A DNA stretch of 64,000 nt from Tubulanus polymorphus (Eukaryota; Nemertea; Palaeonemertea; Tubulaniformes; Tubulanidae). The stretch's first letter is position 1, and the number at the start of each line of letters is the position of its first letter. This document shows, piece by piece, positions 1-10,781 of the stretch. A model generated the notes under the pieces. It was not told the DNA's origin, did no database searches, and saw nothing but the letters and a program-made list of their open reading frames with translations. Both the position numbers and the translations under genes were made by a program. The stretch spans positions 16,976,485 through 17,040,484 of the forward strand of contig NC_134027.1 of NCBI RefSeq assembly GCF_964204645.1. Direction: 5' to 3'.

Positions 1-1
1 A

Positions 2-609
2 ATGAATAAAGATTTATTTATATTTGAACCGCATAATATGTTAGTTACTGGGGTAACCAACTGTGGTAAAACACATTTCATATTAGATTTGTTAGAAATT
101 ATTTATAAGAATCATTTTGATAATATAATATTATTCTTCCCCACTTATGAAATGAATAAAACATATAATAGGGATATAGTTAAGATAAAAAAGTTTATTA
201 TATTAGATCCTAAAACAGTAAGAGAAAATTTAGATAATTGTATAAAAATAGCAATTGATATTTATAAAGGTTCAAATAAATTATTCATTTTAGATGATCG
301 TGCAAATTTACATGATTCAAAAGTGAAAGTGAGTTATGTTATCTAGCTTTCTCTGGGAGACTTTTTGGGATAACAACATGGGTTTTAAATCAAAAATATA
401 ATTCAATTGTTAAAGATCTTAGGGAGAATATAAGATTTCTAGTTTTATTTTATAACAAAGATAGAAAATCTATGCAACAATCATTGGAAGAAAATCAAAT
501 TATACCTACTGAATTACATGATGAATATATGAATACATTAAAGAATAATAAAGGTTCCAAATTACTTCTGAGGCTTCAATTTCCATATGAATATAGATTT
601 ATAAAATAA
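2..609 (+). pseudogene. Polinton packaging ATPase (FtsK/HerA or A32-like), element B copy, frameshifted
   Basis: Encodes a P-loop NTPase of about 203 aa that would pump the element genome into capsids. A Walker A motif GVTNCGKT lies near residue 19, and a Walker B-like run LFILDD near residue 95. The frame breaks near position 330, just after HDSKVK, where other copies read HDSKVRESELCYLAF. The remaining C-terminal part continues in another frame to the stop at 607-609. Homologues are the split minus-strand copy at 3477-3979 plus 10782-11235, and the copy at 60978-61588. The start at position 2 is supported by these copies, whose ATG follows an ATAA. Confidence 0.85.
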
Positions 610-640
610 AATTTGAAATATTATAGAAACTATTTATACA

Positions 641-740
641 TCTATGTACTAGACGTACGAGTAAGAATCCAAGATTCTTGCCAAGAAAGTAAGAAAGTAA
701 GAATTCTTGGATTCTTACTCGTACATCTAGTACATAGATA
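641..740. repeat. Long imperfect hairpin after the ATPase gene
   Basis: Positions about 643-677 are the near-perfect reverse complement of about 703-738. The arms contain CTATGTACTAGAYGTACGAG and GTAAGAATCCAAGA, separated by a short A/G-rich loop. It starts about 30 bp after the ATPase stop, so it could act as an RNA 3'-end structure or be a small foldback insertion. Confidence 0.8.
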
Positions 741-875
741 AATAAATTATTAAATGAAATAAATAATAATGAATAAATTATATATTAAAACTATGTTTAT
801 AATTTATGTTTACACAGGGGTACAAATATATATAAATATACTTTATATTTAGAATAATTATTCTGAAACTGTATA

Positions 876-881
876 TATATA
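876..881. other. 6-bp target-site duplication of element A (left copy)
   Basis: TATATA directly precedes the left TIR. The same hexamer directly follows the right TIR at 24874-24879. Six-base duplications are the rule for Polintons. The site is low-complexity AT, so chance agreement is possible, but the boundary falls exactly where the two TIRs stop matching. Confidence 0.7.
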
Positions 882-971
882 AGTAATTAGAAAAGTAGGC
901 TTTCAGATCAGAGTACGAGAGTACGAGACACCACTCATCACCACAAGTAATTTTTTTTCCTAATAAATGGG
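882..971 (+). repeat. Left terminal inverted repeat of element A
   Basis: 90 bp, identical to the reverse complement of 24784-24873 as I read them. It begins AGTAATTAG. It holds the T8 run and CCTAATAAATGGG, so it includes the start codon of the first gene (967). Confidence 0.9.
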
Positions 972-1293
972 AGATAGAAAAGCATTCTTAGCAACAATAA
1001 ATAACAGAATAAAACCAGCAAAAAAACAATTTGAAATAAAAAAGTTAATTGATGTTACAAAAGAAATTGAACATAAAATATTGAAATTAGAAAAGATAAA
1101 AACTAAATATGGAGAGAAAGTATCAGCTAATTTAAGCTACTGTAATGTTAGTACATCACGAGAATTTAAAGTGTTTTTACCTGATAAATGGGTTTCATTG
1201 AGTATGGAGGAATTGAAAGATTTAGTAGGATTTAAAATAATATATCATGGGAAAAATGAAGACGGTCATCATGATTTAGAAATTGTTGATTAA
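967..1293 (+). CDS. Small conserved Polinton protein, possible OB-fold ssDNA-binding protein
   Basis: 108 aa, intact, with its ATG inside the left TIR. The C-terminal half shows alternating strands: KYGEKVSANLSY, then REFKVFLPDKW, then a short helix, then FKIIYHGKNEDGHHDLEI. The same layout occurs in the 113-aa protein at 29964-30305, also next to a TIR (shared NYGDK/KYGEK, FLPD or YLPD, Y-GKNE-GHH). The compact beta pattern and terminal position suggest an OB-fold protein for replication, but that is inference from fold pattern and context. The start is fixed by ATAAATG. The TIR promoter is shared with the polymerase gene at the other end. Confidence 0.7.
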   Translation: MGDRKAFLATINNRIKPAKKQFEIKKLIDVTKEIEHKILKLEKIKTKYGEKVSANLSYCNVSTSREFKVFLPDKWVSLSMEELKDLVGFKIIYHGKNEDGHHDLEIVD

Positions 1294-2305
1294 ATAAGAA
1301 ATAAAAATAATGAATATCTAGAATCCAAAATAACCTTAGTCGTTTTATAAACAACTACAATCATACAATACATCTGTTACATATTATTATAAGAGAGTGC
1401 TTCATTTGAATATTGATCAATCAAACAGGTGTTGCACAACGTTGTTGTTATATAATAAGCACGCAGTACATACAACACACACAAGCCAGTTAGCTGGTAT
1501 TGAATTACTACGTTTTCATTAGTTGCTGAAAACGAGGTTTATTTAAATTAGCTCAGCCGTGACGACAGGAGGATAGTCATCATTCTCTCGTGATTAAAAG
1601 GAATATTTCAATGTTTTTACGGTAAGTTTTAGCAAAATTGCCCTATCCTCGACCTACAGAGTTTTCAGGGGATAAGCATCCCATTATTGAAAGGCGCCAC
1701 GGGACGCTTATCCCCCGTCATTTCTACTTACACCCCCGGAGACCCACGTCAACCGGGATCTCCTTCAATGATTGGTAGAAATCACATTATATTAAAGGCG
1801 CCTAATGTAATTTCTACCAATCTCGAAATTCGAAACCGAAGGAGAAACCCGGAGAGTGGACGAAGGTGCATTTTCAAAATGCCTCTGCTGGCCAGAGCTA
1901 CTCCAGTGGTTGAATGAATTGCCTTATATACTTAGCTAAAACACCTAAGTAAATGTTGTTGGTGCTAAAAAAATATGTGAAATTTGAAATTATAAATTAT
2001 TCCGAATGAAAAGAATGTAAGAATGAAAACTGATAAATGAATTATGTATTTTTAACTTAATTATGATATAATTTTTAATCAAATTAGTAATCAATTACTA
2101 TGTTAATTGATTAACAAATTCAAATTCAAATATTCAAATAAAAACAAAATAAATTAATAAAAATAATGAATATCTAGAATCCGAAATGACTTATCTGGAC
2201 AATTTAATTGCTCCACATAGATGGTGCCATAAACGGCACCCACACAGTGATAGACAAAAGTAGTGAGATATTCAATTATTTTTTTTTTGCTTTTTTTCTA
2301 AAATA
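1294..2305. other. Non-genic stretch in element A with inserted hairpin-rich DNA
   Basis: No credible gene. Direct 35-bp repeats at 1300-1334 and 2156-2190 (both containing GAATATCTAGAATCC) bracket about 820 bp. The middle, about 1350-1920, is less AT-rich than the element and holds several inverted repeats, so it looks like foreign DNA inserted in the element. The 76-aa open frame at 1687-1917 runs through those hairpins and is not believed. Positions 2168-2275 resemble 58590-58670 (CCGAAATGACTTATCTGGAC ... CAAAAGTAGTGAGATAT). Confidence 0.6.
1753..1852. repeat. Nested inverted repeats
   Basis: The inner arms 1771-1789 and 1803-1821 (ATTGGTAGAAAT against ATTTCTACCAAT) flank AAAGGCGCC. Outer arms about 1753-1766 and 1838-1852 (GGGATCTCCTTC against GAAGGAGAAACCC) can pair around them. 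A neighbouring pair GGGGATAAGC / GCTTATCCCC lies at about 1669-1715. It may be the fold of a small non-autonomous element. Confidence 0.65.
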
Positions 2306-2674
2306 TTAATCCATTTTTTTTATTATCAATTTTGGAATTTCAGAAGTACTTTCATTTTTGATAGCAGTTGGTTCAGAATTACTAATATCATGAATTTTAT
2401 TTGATTTCTTATACCAATCATACCCAATCAAAATGAATACAATTACAAATCCAACTGTAAAATATAAATATTTATCAAATATTCTACTATTAGAAGGAGT
2501 AGAAATAACAATATTTTCACCATTTTTATTAACATTTTTATTACTTATTTTTTCTTTTACAGCTTTTTTATATTCTTGTGATTTAATTCCTAATTGCCGA
2601 GACCATTCAATTTGTTTCTGAGTTCTCGGTTTTTTCTTCACAGTTAATTCCTTCACTTCTTTCACCTCGCTCAT
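2306..2674 (-). CDS. Conserved Polinton single-pass membrane protein, 122 aa
   Basis: Function unknown. The N-terminal 40 residues are strongly basic, with the motif RTQKQIEWSRQLG. A hydrophobic segment at about residues 72-88 (LYFTVGFVIVFILIGY) should span a membrane, and an acidic tail follows. It overlaps the end of the upstream 201-aa gene by 68 nt in another frame. Related decayed copies are at 59517-59885 and 54055-54330, so the family is real. The start follows ATAAATG. Function could be structural or membrane remodelling; nothing in the sequence decides. Confidence 0.7.
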   Translation of the reverse strand: MSEVKEVKELTVKKKPRTQKQIEWSRQLGIKSQEYKKAVKEKISNKNVNKNGENIVISTPSNSRIFDKYLYFTVGFVIVFILIGYDWYKKSNKIHDISNSEPTAIKNESTSEIPKLIIKKMD

Positions 2675-3212
2675 TTATTATAGAAATATTTTTACTTTCA
2701 ATATTTGAAAATGTTATAACCCCGGTTGATAATAATGTCATAAATCCACCTAATTGAAATGATAAATATCCAATCCATTTATTTAATTCAGTCATAACTA
2801 AATAATCATTTTTTAAATCGGAATATAATCTATTTTCATTTTCAATTGGTAGTATATAATTACATAATTTACTATAACCTTTTACTACATTTTCTGATAT
2901 CGCGTCATTAATTCTAGCTGTTCTCGCGGCTTCATAAATCTTAAATAATCTAATAATTTCATCTGATTTCATTGTATCTAATTCATTATAAGTTAAATTT
3001 TTACCGACAAAATTTTTACATTTTCCAGATGCTATTAATATTTCTAATTGATGTTTACAATAAAGATAATATTCATAATTATTATTTGTTGTAACATTAT
3101 TTAAAGCATCATCATCTGGAGTTAATTTTGTTTCTGTTATTCCTAAATCATCTAAAGTTTTTTCAATTGAAACATCACCATTTTTAGATTTTATTTTCTT
3201 TTCACCTCCCAT
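2607..3212 (-). CDS. Conserved Polinton protein with C-terminal hydrophobic segment, 201 aa
   Basis: Not recognised by family. The N terminus is acidic (SIEKTLDDLGI motif). A helical middle carries YYLYCKHQLEILIASGK and KIYEAARTARINDAIS. A hydrophobic stretch near residues 150-172 (YLSFQLGGFMTLLSTGVITF) is followed by a charged tail. A decayed homologue at 58922-59524 keeps the same landmarks and again sits directly before the 122-aa gene, so the two act as a pair. The start lies in TTTTTTTGTTATATAAATGGG, the element's standard gene-start signal. Confidence 0.7.
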   Translation of the reverse strand: MGGEKKIKSKNGDVSIEKTLDDLGITETKLTPDDDALNNVTTNNNYEYYLYCKHQLEILIASGKCKNFVGKNLTYNELDTMKSDEIIRLFKIYEAARTARINDAISENVVKGYSKLCNYILPIENENRLYSDLKNDYLVMTELNKWIGYLSFQLGGFMTLLSTGVITFSNIESKNISIINERGERSEGINCEEKTENSETN

Positions 3213-3232
3213 TTATATAACAAAAAAATTAA
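3210..3232 (-). promoter_or_regulatory. Gene-start motif of the 201-aa gene
   Basis: On the minus strand it reads a T7 run, GTTAT, then ATAAATGGG. It is one example of the shared pattern: T-run, 4-7 bases, ATAAATG. Confidence 0.55.
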
Positions 3233-3246
3233 TTGTGTGATGTTGC

Positions 3247-3475
3247 AACTAGAATTTAACTAGAATGTAACTAGAATTCAACTAGATTAACAAGCTAGTT
3301 GAAATATTGTTAAATCTAGTTGATTTTTGTTTCAACTACTAACAACTAGAATTCAACTAGAATGTAACTAGAATTAAAATAGATTAACAAGCTAGTTAAA
3401 ATATTATTAAATCTATTTGATTTTTGTTAGAACTACCAATAACTAGAATTCAACTAGATTAACAAACTAATTGAA
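3247..3475. repeat. 97-bp tandem repeat, about 2.4 copies
   Basis: Units start at 3247, 3344 and 3441, each with AACTAGAATT...AACTAG and an inverted CTAGTT partner, so single units can fold. It lies between the 201-aa gene promoter and the end of the ATPase gene. Confidence 0.85.
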
Positions 3476-3476
3476 T

Positions 3477-3979
3477 TTAAATAAATTCATATTTAAATGG
3501 GTGTTGTAATCTAAATAGTAATTTTGATCTTTTAATATTTTTCAACTCATCCATATATTCATTATGTAAATCATGTGGAATAATATCATTTTCCTCAAGT
3601 GCATTTTTCATCGATTTTCTATCTTTATTGTAGAATAAAACTAGAAATGTAATGTTTTCTCTAAAGTCTTTAACAATTGAATTATATTTTTGATTTAAAA
3701 CCCAAGTTGTTATCCCAAAATGTCTCCCAGAGAAAGCTAAATAGCATAACTCACTTTCTCTTACTTTTGAATCATGTAAATTTGCACAATCATCTATGAT
3801 AAATAATGTATTTGATCCTTTATAAATATCAATTGCTATTTTTATACAATTATCTAAATTTTCTTTTACTGTTTTAGGATCTAATATAATAAATTTATTA
3901 TTTCTAGTAATATTTCTATCATAAGTTTGATTAAATTCATATGTTGGACAAAATAATACTATATTATCAAAATAGTTTT
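3477..3979 (-). pseudogene. Packaging ATPase of element A, C-terminal part (cut by the retrotransposon)
   Basis: Minus-strand coding for the Walker B region through the C terminus. It contains the NTLFIIDDCAN region, the ELCYLAFSGRHFGITTWVLNQ region as in the other copies, and ends in a basic or aromatic tail at the stop 3477-3479. The N-terminal part, including Walker A, is on the far side of the retrotransposon at 10782-11235. The two parts overlap: 3651-3984 is repeated at 10801-11134, so this is not a simple clean insertion. Confidence 0.85.
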
Positions 3980-3984
3980 TGTAA
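3651..3984. repeat. 334-bp direct repeat flanking the Bel/Pao element (left copy)
   Basis: Matches 10801-11134 at a constant offset of 7150 with about one mismatch (CTCTTAC against CTCTAAC). Its last five bases coincide with the TGTAA at the start of the LTR. Confidence 0.85.
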
Positions 3985-4407
3985 GGAATAATTCCTGAAA
4001 TTCTGCTTTATTGTATTCTGTATACTGTATATGATATATTTCTATGGTTGTTATTTCATGGTTTCTGGTCATGGTAATTCTATAGCCTGAGAATTTGTAT
4101 AGTTCAATAGATATATCAGATATTGAGATTTTTGGTCACTTGTTATATGGATTTAGACCTGTAAGGTTGTGTTGCTGTATTTGAGTAAAGGGTGAAGATT
4201 TAAATTGAAGGTTTAGACAGCCAAATATTACGGTAAATTGCTAATATAAAGATATTCTCTTATGTCAATAATTATACAAATTTATTTATGGTAATTTTCT
4301 ATTTGTTTGTAGTTAATCGTGCATCCGTGTTTGTGACGTCTGAAAATAAATGTCCTAATGATTTTTTGCCACGGAACATGAATCTTACGTATCGGTTGAT
4401 CTTCACA
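3980..4407 (+). repeat. 5' LTR of the Bel/Pao element
   Basis: Starts TGTAAGGAATAATTCC and ends GATCTTCACA, the TG...CA form. The same 428 bp recurs at 10354-10781 with a single visible difference (ACTGTATATGA against ACTGTATTTGA). Confidence 0.93.
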
Positions 4408-4423
4408 TTTTATTAACGTAATA

Positions 4424-7400
4424 ATGGCTACAGCAGCAACTGGCCAACAAGATGTTAGGCCAAAAGAAACAAGAAGTAGGTCGCTGACCGAAAAAGGTGT
4501 CGAATACCAGAAGGAGAATAAACTGAAAGATAGAAAAAGTCTCCTGAAGAAGCTGAACAACCTGTCTAGTACTCTTCTGTCAGTTATTGAGCACAGTGAC
4601 TATGATGTTGTCCAGAATTCATACAAAGACTGGATCAAGACGTACGAGAATTTCTTGCAAGTTTCAGATGAGTACTGTCTTCTACTCAGTTCTAAAGAAA
4701 AAGAGAATTTGTCGGTCGAAAGTAACGAGATGAATACATACTTCAACCAAGTCAAAATGGCGGCTGAAAATACTTTGTCGGTACTCGCAAGATCGAAACG
4801 GTCTGCTGAATCAAGGAAGTCTGTTAGATCAAAAGCTAGTTCAGTACGCTCTGATTTGAGTAAGGGTAGCTCCATAATATCTGCTCGTTTGAAAGAAGAA
4901 CAGAGAAAAGCTGAGCTTAATGTCTTGCTGAATAGTATGAAGAAAAAACAGACTCTTGAGCTTGAGAAATTGCGGCTGAAACAACAAGAAGAGTTTTTAG
5001 ATTTGAATACGCAGCTGGAAGTTAGTGAAGCGAAGAGTAACGTGATTGAAACACTTTTAGATAGGGAATCGAATAAGTCAATGATTGATGATAAATCGTT
5101 CCTTCCTGAACCATTTCCTACACTTCTGAAAAATGAAATAGTTGAAAATGATGGTTCTTACAGACCTTTGAATCCACGTGCTACTACGTTCATGCCATCT
5201 GATGTCGGAAGCGTTGTTAATGCGGAACCAAGAGGTATAGATTCGATTGTGAAGCATATCAAAAAGCCGTTTGTTGAAATAAAAAAATTTGACGGAAATC
5301 CTCTTGAATACCGGCGTTTCATCCGTCAGTTCAATTCTAGAATTGCTGAGAATACGGACGACGACGATGAACGGCTAAACTTTCTCGAACAATTCACAAT
5401 TGGTGAGGCAAATAGAATTGTAACAGGTCTTAGCTATATTGGTTCAACACGAGGATATCAAGCTGTTCTTACAGAGTTTGAAGAACGATACGGTGACTCG
5501 GCGATCATTGCAAATGCTTTGTTAAAGAAAGCTATAAACTGGCCTATGATTAAGTCAGACAACAGTAAAGGCTTGGACGAATTCTCGATTTTCTTGTTAG
5601 AAGTAGAGAATGCTGTGAAAGATATAGATGCATTGAAACTTCTTGAGTACCCTGACAATCTGAGGAAGTTGGTGGGTAAATTACCATGGTCGCTTCAAGA
5701 TAGATGGAGAACTATAGTACAGACAACGCGCTCTGCTGGTAATACTATAAATCTGAATACCTTAGTGAGTTTTGTACGGAAGGAGTCAAAAAAGGTGAAC
5801 GACCCGATTTTTGGTAAAGATATGATGGCTGCTGCGTTAGATCAGAAGAAAGACAAAAAGTCTCTGCGAATATCACAGGGTAGCCGAAATACTGTTGCTG
5901 CACAGACGGGGAGCATTTCTCATACGAATCAACAAAACTCATTTAATCTTGCATTGAAGAAACCATGTATATACTGCGCTGGCGATCATGTATTAAATGA
6001 TTGTAAAGACCTGTCTAATGTGGTCTTTGAAGAAAAAATATCTTTTCTTAAAAGAAAAGGCCTCTGTTGGGGTTGTCTCCGATCTGGACATCAGAAGAGA
6101 AATTGTAGATTGAAGATGAACTGTGATATATGTAAACGGTTGCATCCAAGTGTACTGCATGATGATTCTAGGTCACTTCCTGAAAACCCAGCAATTATGA
6201 CACGAAGAGATCAGAATCAGAACACGATATCAGATGTAAAAGATGGAATTCCCTGTGGCGCCATAAATGATGGTGAAAAGAAGACAGATGGATTCTGTAC
6301 TATGGCTATACTTCCAGTTAGAGTGAAAGTGAAGGGAAGAATTCCAGAAGTGATAACTTTCGCCTTCCTAGATCCTGGAAGTAGTATTTCTTTTTGTACT
6401 TCGTCGTTGTTGAAGCAGATCGGCGGTATTGGCAAGAAAGTGAGATTGAATCTCGACACTATGGCGAGGTCTACAATGCTTGATACTCAGATTGTTCATT
6501 GTTTAGAAGTCAGAGGTTTGGAAACTGAAGACGTAGTTTTCATGCCTGCTGTTTATACTACAGAGCAGATGCCAGTTTCACCACTGCATGTGCCTACAGA
6601 AGATGACATCCGTAAATGGTCGCACATGAGTGATGTTAAATTGCCTAAGATAGATGCAGAAATTGGTCTGTTGATTGGCAATAATATTGCGGATGCATAC
6701 ACACCGTTCGAGTTACGGACAGGCCCTGCTGGATCACCACATGCTTCCAGAACTAGACTAGGATGGGTCGCCTGGAATGTTATTAGATCTGGTGATGAAG
6801 ACGATGATATAGTTACCGACACTGTTGACAAAATCAGCTGTGCTGTGAGTTCTCTTGATCAATTGGTTCAGGAAGCTATAGATTTTGACTTTCCTGAGCG
6901 AATTGCTGAAGATAAAAAACAATGGTCAGTTGAAGATCATAAATTTATGACGATGATGGAGTCCAATGTAAAAATAGAGAATGGACAGTACCAATTACCA
7001 ATGCCATGGCGTGACAAGAATTTGAGGTTTCCCAATAATATTCGGCATGCTGAGAAACGACTGTCAAATCTGAAAAATAAGCTGTTGAAAAATGACAAGT
7101 TTCGACATGACTATAATGTCTTTATGGACAATATATTGGCTAAAGGCTACGCGGAACAGGTTCCTAATGAAGATTTGCGTTTGGAAAATGGTCGTATATG
7201 GTATATACCTCATCACGGGGTATATCACCCCAAAAAACCTGAAAAAGTCCGTGTCGTTTTCGATTGTCCTGCACTTTATGGTGGAGTGTCTTTGAATTCT
7301 CAATTGTTACAAGGGCCAGATTTGACTAACACTTTGGTTGGTGTGTTGATACGTTTCAGACAAGAAAGAACCGCAATAATGGCAGATATAGAATCTATGT

Positions 7401-9916
7401 TTTATAGAGTAAGGGTTGCACCGGATGATAAAGACTGCTTGAGATTCTTATGGTGGCCGGATGGTGATTTGAACAAGAAAGCCATACCATTCCGTATGTT
7501 AGTTCACTTATTTGGGGCAATCTCATCCCCGAGTTGTTCTAACTGGGCTTTACGCCGGACAGCCACTGACAACGTTAGCAAGTATGAAGTAGAAGTTACC
7601 AATACAGTCTTGAAAAACTTCTATGTTGATGACTGTTTGAAGTCTCGTGTACAAGATGGTCAAAATCCAGAATTTGTGATGAAACTGATATCTCTGTGTA
7701 AAGAAGGGGGCTTTCGACTCACCAAGTTTGTAAGTAATGATCGTTCTGTAATTGAAAGTTTGCCAGAAGAAGAGCTTGCTAAATCTTGCAAGGAGTTGAA
7801 GAGTCTGGATTTTGGTTCGCCAACAGAAAGAGCATTGGGCGTCCACTGGAATATAGAGAACGACACTTATGGCTTCAGGATAACTTCTAAGCATCAACCA
7901 AATACACGCAGAGGGATTTTGTCAACGGTCAGCACAGTCTATGATCCTTTGGGTATTGCTGCCCCATATGTACTGCCGGTGAAAATTCTGCTACAGGACT
8001 TATGTAGAGAGAAGCTTTCATGGGATGAAGAAATTCCTGAAAAATATCTGAAAGTTTGGGAGAAATGGCAGGAAGGTTTACCTGGCCTTGAAGAGTTGGC
8101 TATATCACGATGCTTCAAACCTCAATGGTTTCATGGTTCTTCGAAATCTTGTCAGCTGCATCATTTTGCGGACGCAAGTGATGTTGGGTACGGCACTGTA
8201 TCATATTTGCGCCTTGAAGATGAAAATGGTCAAGTACATTGTTGTTTTATATTTGCTAAAAGCAGAGTAGCTCCTTTGAAGAAAATGACAGTTCCTAGGA
8301 TGGAATTAGCTGCAGCTGCATTACTGATTAAGATGAATAAGATGATGTTGGAAGAATTGGAGTACAGTGTTTCAAATGTATATTTTTGGAGCGACAGCAC
8401 TGCAGTACTGAAATATATTGCTAATGAAACTGCTCGTTATCACACTTTCGTAGCGAATAGAGTGAATTTAATTAGAGATGGTTCAAGTATTCAGCAGTGG
8501 AAGTTTGTAGATGGTCATCTGAACCCAGCAGATTATGCGTCTAGGGGTTTGTCACTGGGTTGTATAGAACAAAACTCAGTAGTATGGTTACACGGCCCGG
8601 AGTTCCTTTGGAAGCCAATATCTGAGTGGCCACGTCAACACGGTGTTTTACGGTCCCTGAGTGATGATGATGTTGAGTTGAAGAAGACTTCTAATGCTGT
8701 ACTTTCGGTTTCTGATGATGATCCTATAAAACATCTATTTAACTACTACTCAAGCTGGCATAGACTCAAACGTGCCGTTGCATGGTTTTTAAGGTTGAAA
8801 GATTGTTTGCTGTTGAGAGTAAGTGAACGTCTTTCTGGTGAAAACGCTAATGCTGAACGATTGAATACCAATAAGCTGAGTACTGTTGATCTTCAAAGAG
8901 CCGAGCTGGCAATTATTAAATGCGTACAGGAAGATTATTTCAGGAAAGAATTAGTGATTCTCCGTTCAAATGATAGAAAGTTGATTCCCAGAGGTAGTCA
9001 ATTGTATCAACTAGATCCTGTTTTAGAAGACGATATAATCCGTGTTGGTGGTCGGCTGAGAAAAGCATATTTTCTTGAATATGAACAACGACATCCGGTT
9101 GTATTGCCTAGATGTTCTCATGTGTCGAAATTGATAATGTTGAGTGTTCATGCATCGGTCGGGCATCTTGGTAAAAGCTCAATGTTAGCCCGATTGCGCG
9201 AGCGTTACTGGATTTTAAGGGCTAATCAACTGGTTAAGGATATAACGAGGAAATGTGTTTTATGTAAAAAGTACCGTGGTCAAGTTTGTAATCAGAAGAT
9301 GGCAGATCTTCCTCAAGAGCGATTGTTGCCTGACAATCCGCCATTTACTAATACGGGAACAGATTACTTTGGCCCGTTTGAGGTAAAACGGGGTCGTTGT
9401 ATTGAGAAGCGTTATGGTGTTATCTTCACCTGCCTGGTAACTAGGGCTGTTCATTTGGAGGTCTCGCCTACTCTGGACACATCTGGTTGTATTAACGCTT
9501 ATCGCAGATTTATCGCACGACGTGGAAATGTACGTCTAATTCGATCTGATAATGGAACCAATTTTGTTGGAACCAATCGAGAGCTACAGAGGAATATTGA
9601 TTGTTGGAATAAGGACCAAATCCATGATTTCTTATTGCAGAACAATGTCAAGTGGATTTTTAATCCTCCAGGTGCGAGTCACTTTGGAGGTGTATGGGAA
9701 CGCCTCATTCGTTCCGTCCGTAAAATCTTGTTTTCATTGATGAAAGAACAAGGTTCAAATCTAAATGATGATAATTTATCCACATTGTTCTGTGAGGTCG
9801 AGTCGATTTTGAATAGTCGACCTATATCTACGTTATCAAATGATCCAAATGATCTACAACCTTTAACACCTATTACTGTTACACAAAGGATCTACTTTTC
9901 CTCCCGGACTATTTGA
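4424..9916 (+). CDS. Bel/Pao gag-pol polyprotein, 1830 aa
   Basis: One open frame. Residues about 280-450 are the Gag-like region typical of Pao elements ([15 protein letters not shown]). Two zinc knuckles follow at about 514 and 547 ([27 protein letters not shown]). The aspartic protease motif FLDPGSS is near 648. Reverse transcriptase follows, with [10 protein letters not shown] near 987 and the catalytic YVDD near 1067. RNase H begins [12 protein letters not shown] near 1246. The integrase has an HHCC zinc finger (about 1576-1615), then [15 protein letters not shown] and GGVWERL for the D,D,E triad. The stop at 9914-9916 comes early: the usual C-terminal extension continues in another frame. 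Confidence 0.93.
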   Translation: MATAATGQQDVRPKETRSRSLTEKGVEYQKENKLKDRKSLLKKLNNLSSTLLSVIEHSDYDVVQNSYKDWIKTYENFLQVSDEYCLLLSSKEKENLSVESNEMNTYFNQVKMAAENTLSVLARSKRSAESRKSVRSKASSVRSDLSKGSSIISARLKEEQRKAELNVLLNSMKKKQTLELEKLRLKQQEEFLDLNTQLEVSEAKSNVIETLLDRESNKSMIDDKSFLPEPFPTLLKNEIVENDGSYRPLNPRATTFMPSDVGSVVNAEPRGIDSIVKHIKKPFVEIKKFDGNPLEYRRFIRQFNSRIAENTDDDDERLNFLEQFTIGEANRIVTGLSYIGSTRGYQAVLTEFEERYGDSAIIANALLKKAINWPMIKSDNSKGLDEFSIFLLEVENAVKDIDALKLLEYPDNLRKLVGKLPWSLQDRWRTIVQTTRSAGNTINLNTLVSFVRKESKKVNDPIFGKDMMAAALDQKKDKKSLRISQGSRNTVAAQTGSISHTNQQNSFNLALKKPCIYCAGDHVLNDCKDLSNVVFEEKISFLKRKGLCWGCLRSGHQKRNCRLKMNCDICKRLHPSVLHDDSRSLPENPAIMTRRDQNQNTISDVKDGIPCGAINDGEKKTDGFCTMAILPVRVKVKGRIPEVITFAFLDPGSSISFCTSSLLKQIGGIGKKVRLNLDTMARSTMLDTQIVHCLEVRGLETEDVVFMPAVYTTEQMPVSPLHVPTEDDIRKWSHMSDVKLPKIDAEIGLLIGNNIADAYTPFELRTGPAGSPHASRTRLGWVAWNVIRSGDEDDDIVTDTVDKISCAVSSLDQLVQEAIDFDFPERIAEDKKQWSVEDHKFMTMMESNVKIENGQYQLPMPWRDKNLRFPNNIRHAEKRLSNLKNKLLKNDKFRHDYNVFMDNILAKGYAEQVPNEDLRLENGRIWYIPHHGVYHPKKPEKVRVVFDCPALYGGVSLNSQLLQGPDLTNTLVGVLIRFRQERTAIMADIESMFYRVRVAPDDKDCLRFLWWPDGDLNKKAIPFRMLVHLFGAISSPSCSNWALRRTATDNVSKYEVEVTNTVLKNFYVDDCLKSRVQDGQNPEFVMKLISLCKEGGFRLTKFVSNDRSVIESLPEEELAKSCKELKSLDFGSPTERALGVHWNIENDTYGFRITSKHQPNTRRGILSTVSTVYDPLGIAAPYVLPVKILLQDLCREKLSWDEEIPEKYLKVWEKWQEGLPGLEELAISRCFKPQWFHGSSKSCQLHHFADASDVGYGTVSYLRLEDENGQVHCCFIFAKSRVAPLKKMTVPRMELAAAALLIKMNKMMLEELEYSVSNVYFWSDSTAVLKYIANETARYHTFVANRVNLIRDGSSIQQWKFVDGHLNPADYASRGLSLGCIEQNSVVWLHGPEFLWKPISEWPRQHGVLRSLSDDDVELKKTSNAVLSVSDDDPIKHLFNYYSSWHRLKRAVAWFLRLKDCLLLRVSERLSGENANAERLNTNKLSTVDLQRAELAIIKCVQEDYFRKELVILRSNDRKLIPRGSQLYQLDPVLEDDIIRVGGRLRKAYFLEYEQRHPVVLPRCSHVSKLIMLSVHASVGHLGKSSMLARLRERYWILRANQLVKDITRKCVLCKKYRGQVCNQKMADLPQERLLPDNPPFTNTGTDYFGPFEVKRGRCIEKRYGVIFTCLVTRAVHLEVSPTLDTSGCINAYRRFIARRGNVRLIRSDNGTNFVGTNRELQRNIDCWNKDQIHDFLLQNNVKWIFNPPGASHFGGVWERLIRSVRKILFSLMKEQGSNLNDDNLSTLFCEVESILNSRPISTLSNDPNDLQPLTPITVTQRIYFSSRTI

Positions 9917-10244
9917 CAAATCCGATTTATATACTCGACGTCGTTGGAGGCAAGTTCAGCATATTGCGAATGTTTTCTGGAAGCGGTGGACATCTGAGTA
10001 TTTGCATCTCCTGCAGATTCGCAGTAAATGGAATACTGCGAAACGAAACGTATGTGTTGGAGATATTGTCTTCATCGTCGATTGATCCATCCGTAACTCG
10101 TGGACTCTATCGCGTATTTCAGAAGTCCATCGTGATCGAAAAGGTTTTGTTCGTTCGGCTTCAGTAAGAACGGCAAAGGGTACTATTTTTCAGCGTCCTA
10201 TTGATAAGCTGTGCGTTCTCGTCGAAAATGAAATTAAACTTTAG
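9885..10244 (+). pseudogene. C-terminal extension (DUF5641-like) of the Bel/Pao integrase, out of frame
   Basis: In a frame shifted from the polyprotein, the sequence reads [18 protein letters not shown] and LLQIRSKWN, the pattern of the domain that follows Pao integrases. An in-frame TGA interrupts it at 10083-10085; the same frame is then open to 10244. A short indel near 9890-9905 explains the break, so the element probably no longer makes a full polyprotein. Confidence 0.75.
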
Positions 10245-10353
10245 ATTCTCTTTGTTACTTTAGATTCATCGTGCTTAACAGTCAAGAATAGGTTTTTGTT
10301 TTTGGACATTATCGTTATTATGTTAATTGAGTTTCTCAATTAGGGGGCGGGTA

Positions 10354-10781
10354 TGTAAGGAATAATTCCTGAAATTCTGCTTTATTGTATTCTGTATACT
10401 GTATTTGATATATTTCTATGGTTGTTATTTCATGGTTTCTGGTCATGGTAATTCTATAGCCTGAGAATTTGTATAGTTCAATAGATATATCAGATATTGA
10501 GATTTTTGGTCACTTGTTATATGGATTTAGACCTGTAAGGTTGTGTTGCTGTATTTGAGTAAAGGGTGAAGATTTAAATTGAAGGTTTAGACAGCCAAAT
10601 ATTACGGTAAATTGCTAATATAAAGATATTCTCTTATGTCAATAATTATACAAATTTATTTATGGTAATTTTCTATTTGTTTGTAGTTAATCGTGCATCC
10701 GTGTTTGTGACGTCTGAAAATAAATGTCCTAATGATTTTTTGCCACGGAACATGAATCTTACGTATCGGTTGATCTTCACA
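10354..10781 (+). repeat. 3' LTR of the Bel/Pao element
   Basis: 428 bp, preceded by the polypurine tract AGGGGGCGGG at about 10343-10352. Ends CTTCACA. Confidence 0.93.

Larger units (their letters stand above)
3980..10781 (+). mobile_element. Bel/Pao-type LTR retrotransposon, full length
   Basis: Two 428-bp LTRs bound one large gag-pol frame with Pao-type protease, reverse transcriptase, RNase H and integrase in that order. A purine-rich tract (AGGGGGCGGG) sits just before the 3' LTR. The LTRs differ at one position that I can see, so insertion was recent. No short target duplication is visible: the left flank ends GTTTT and the right flank begins AGTCA. Confidence 0.93.

Noticed and set aside
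1687-1917. 76-aa open frame
   Set aside because: It runs through inverted repeats, has no homologue among the elements and no start motif.
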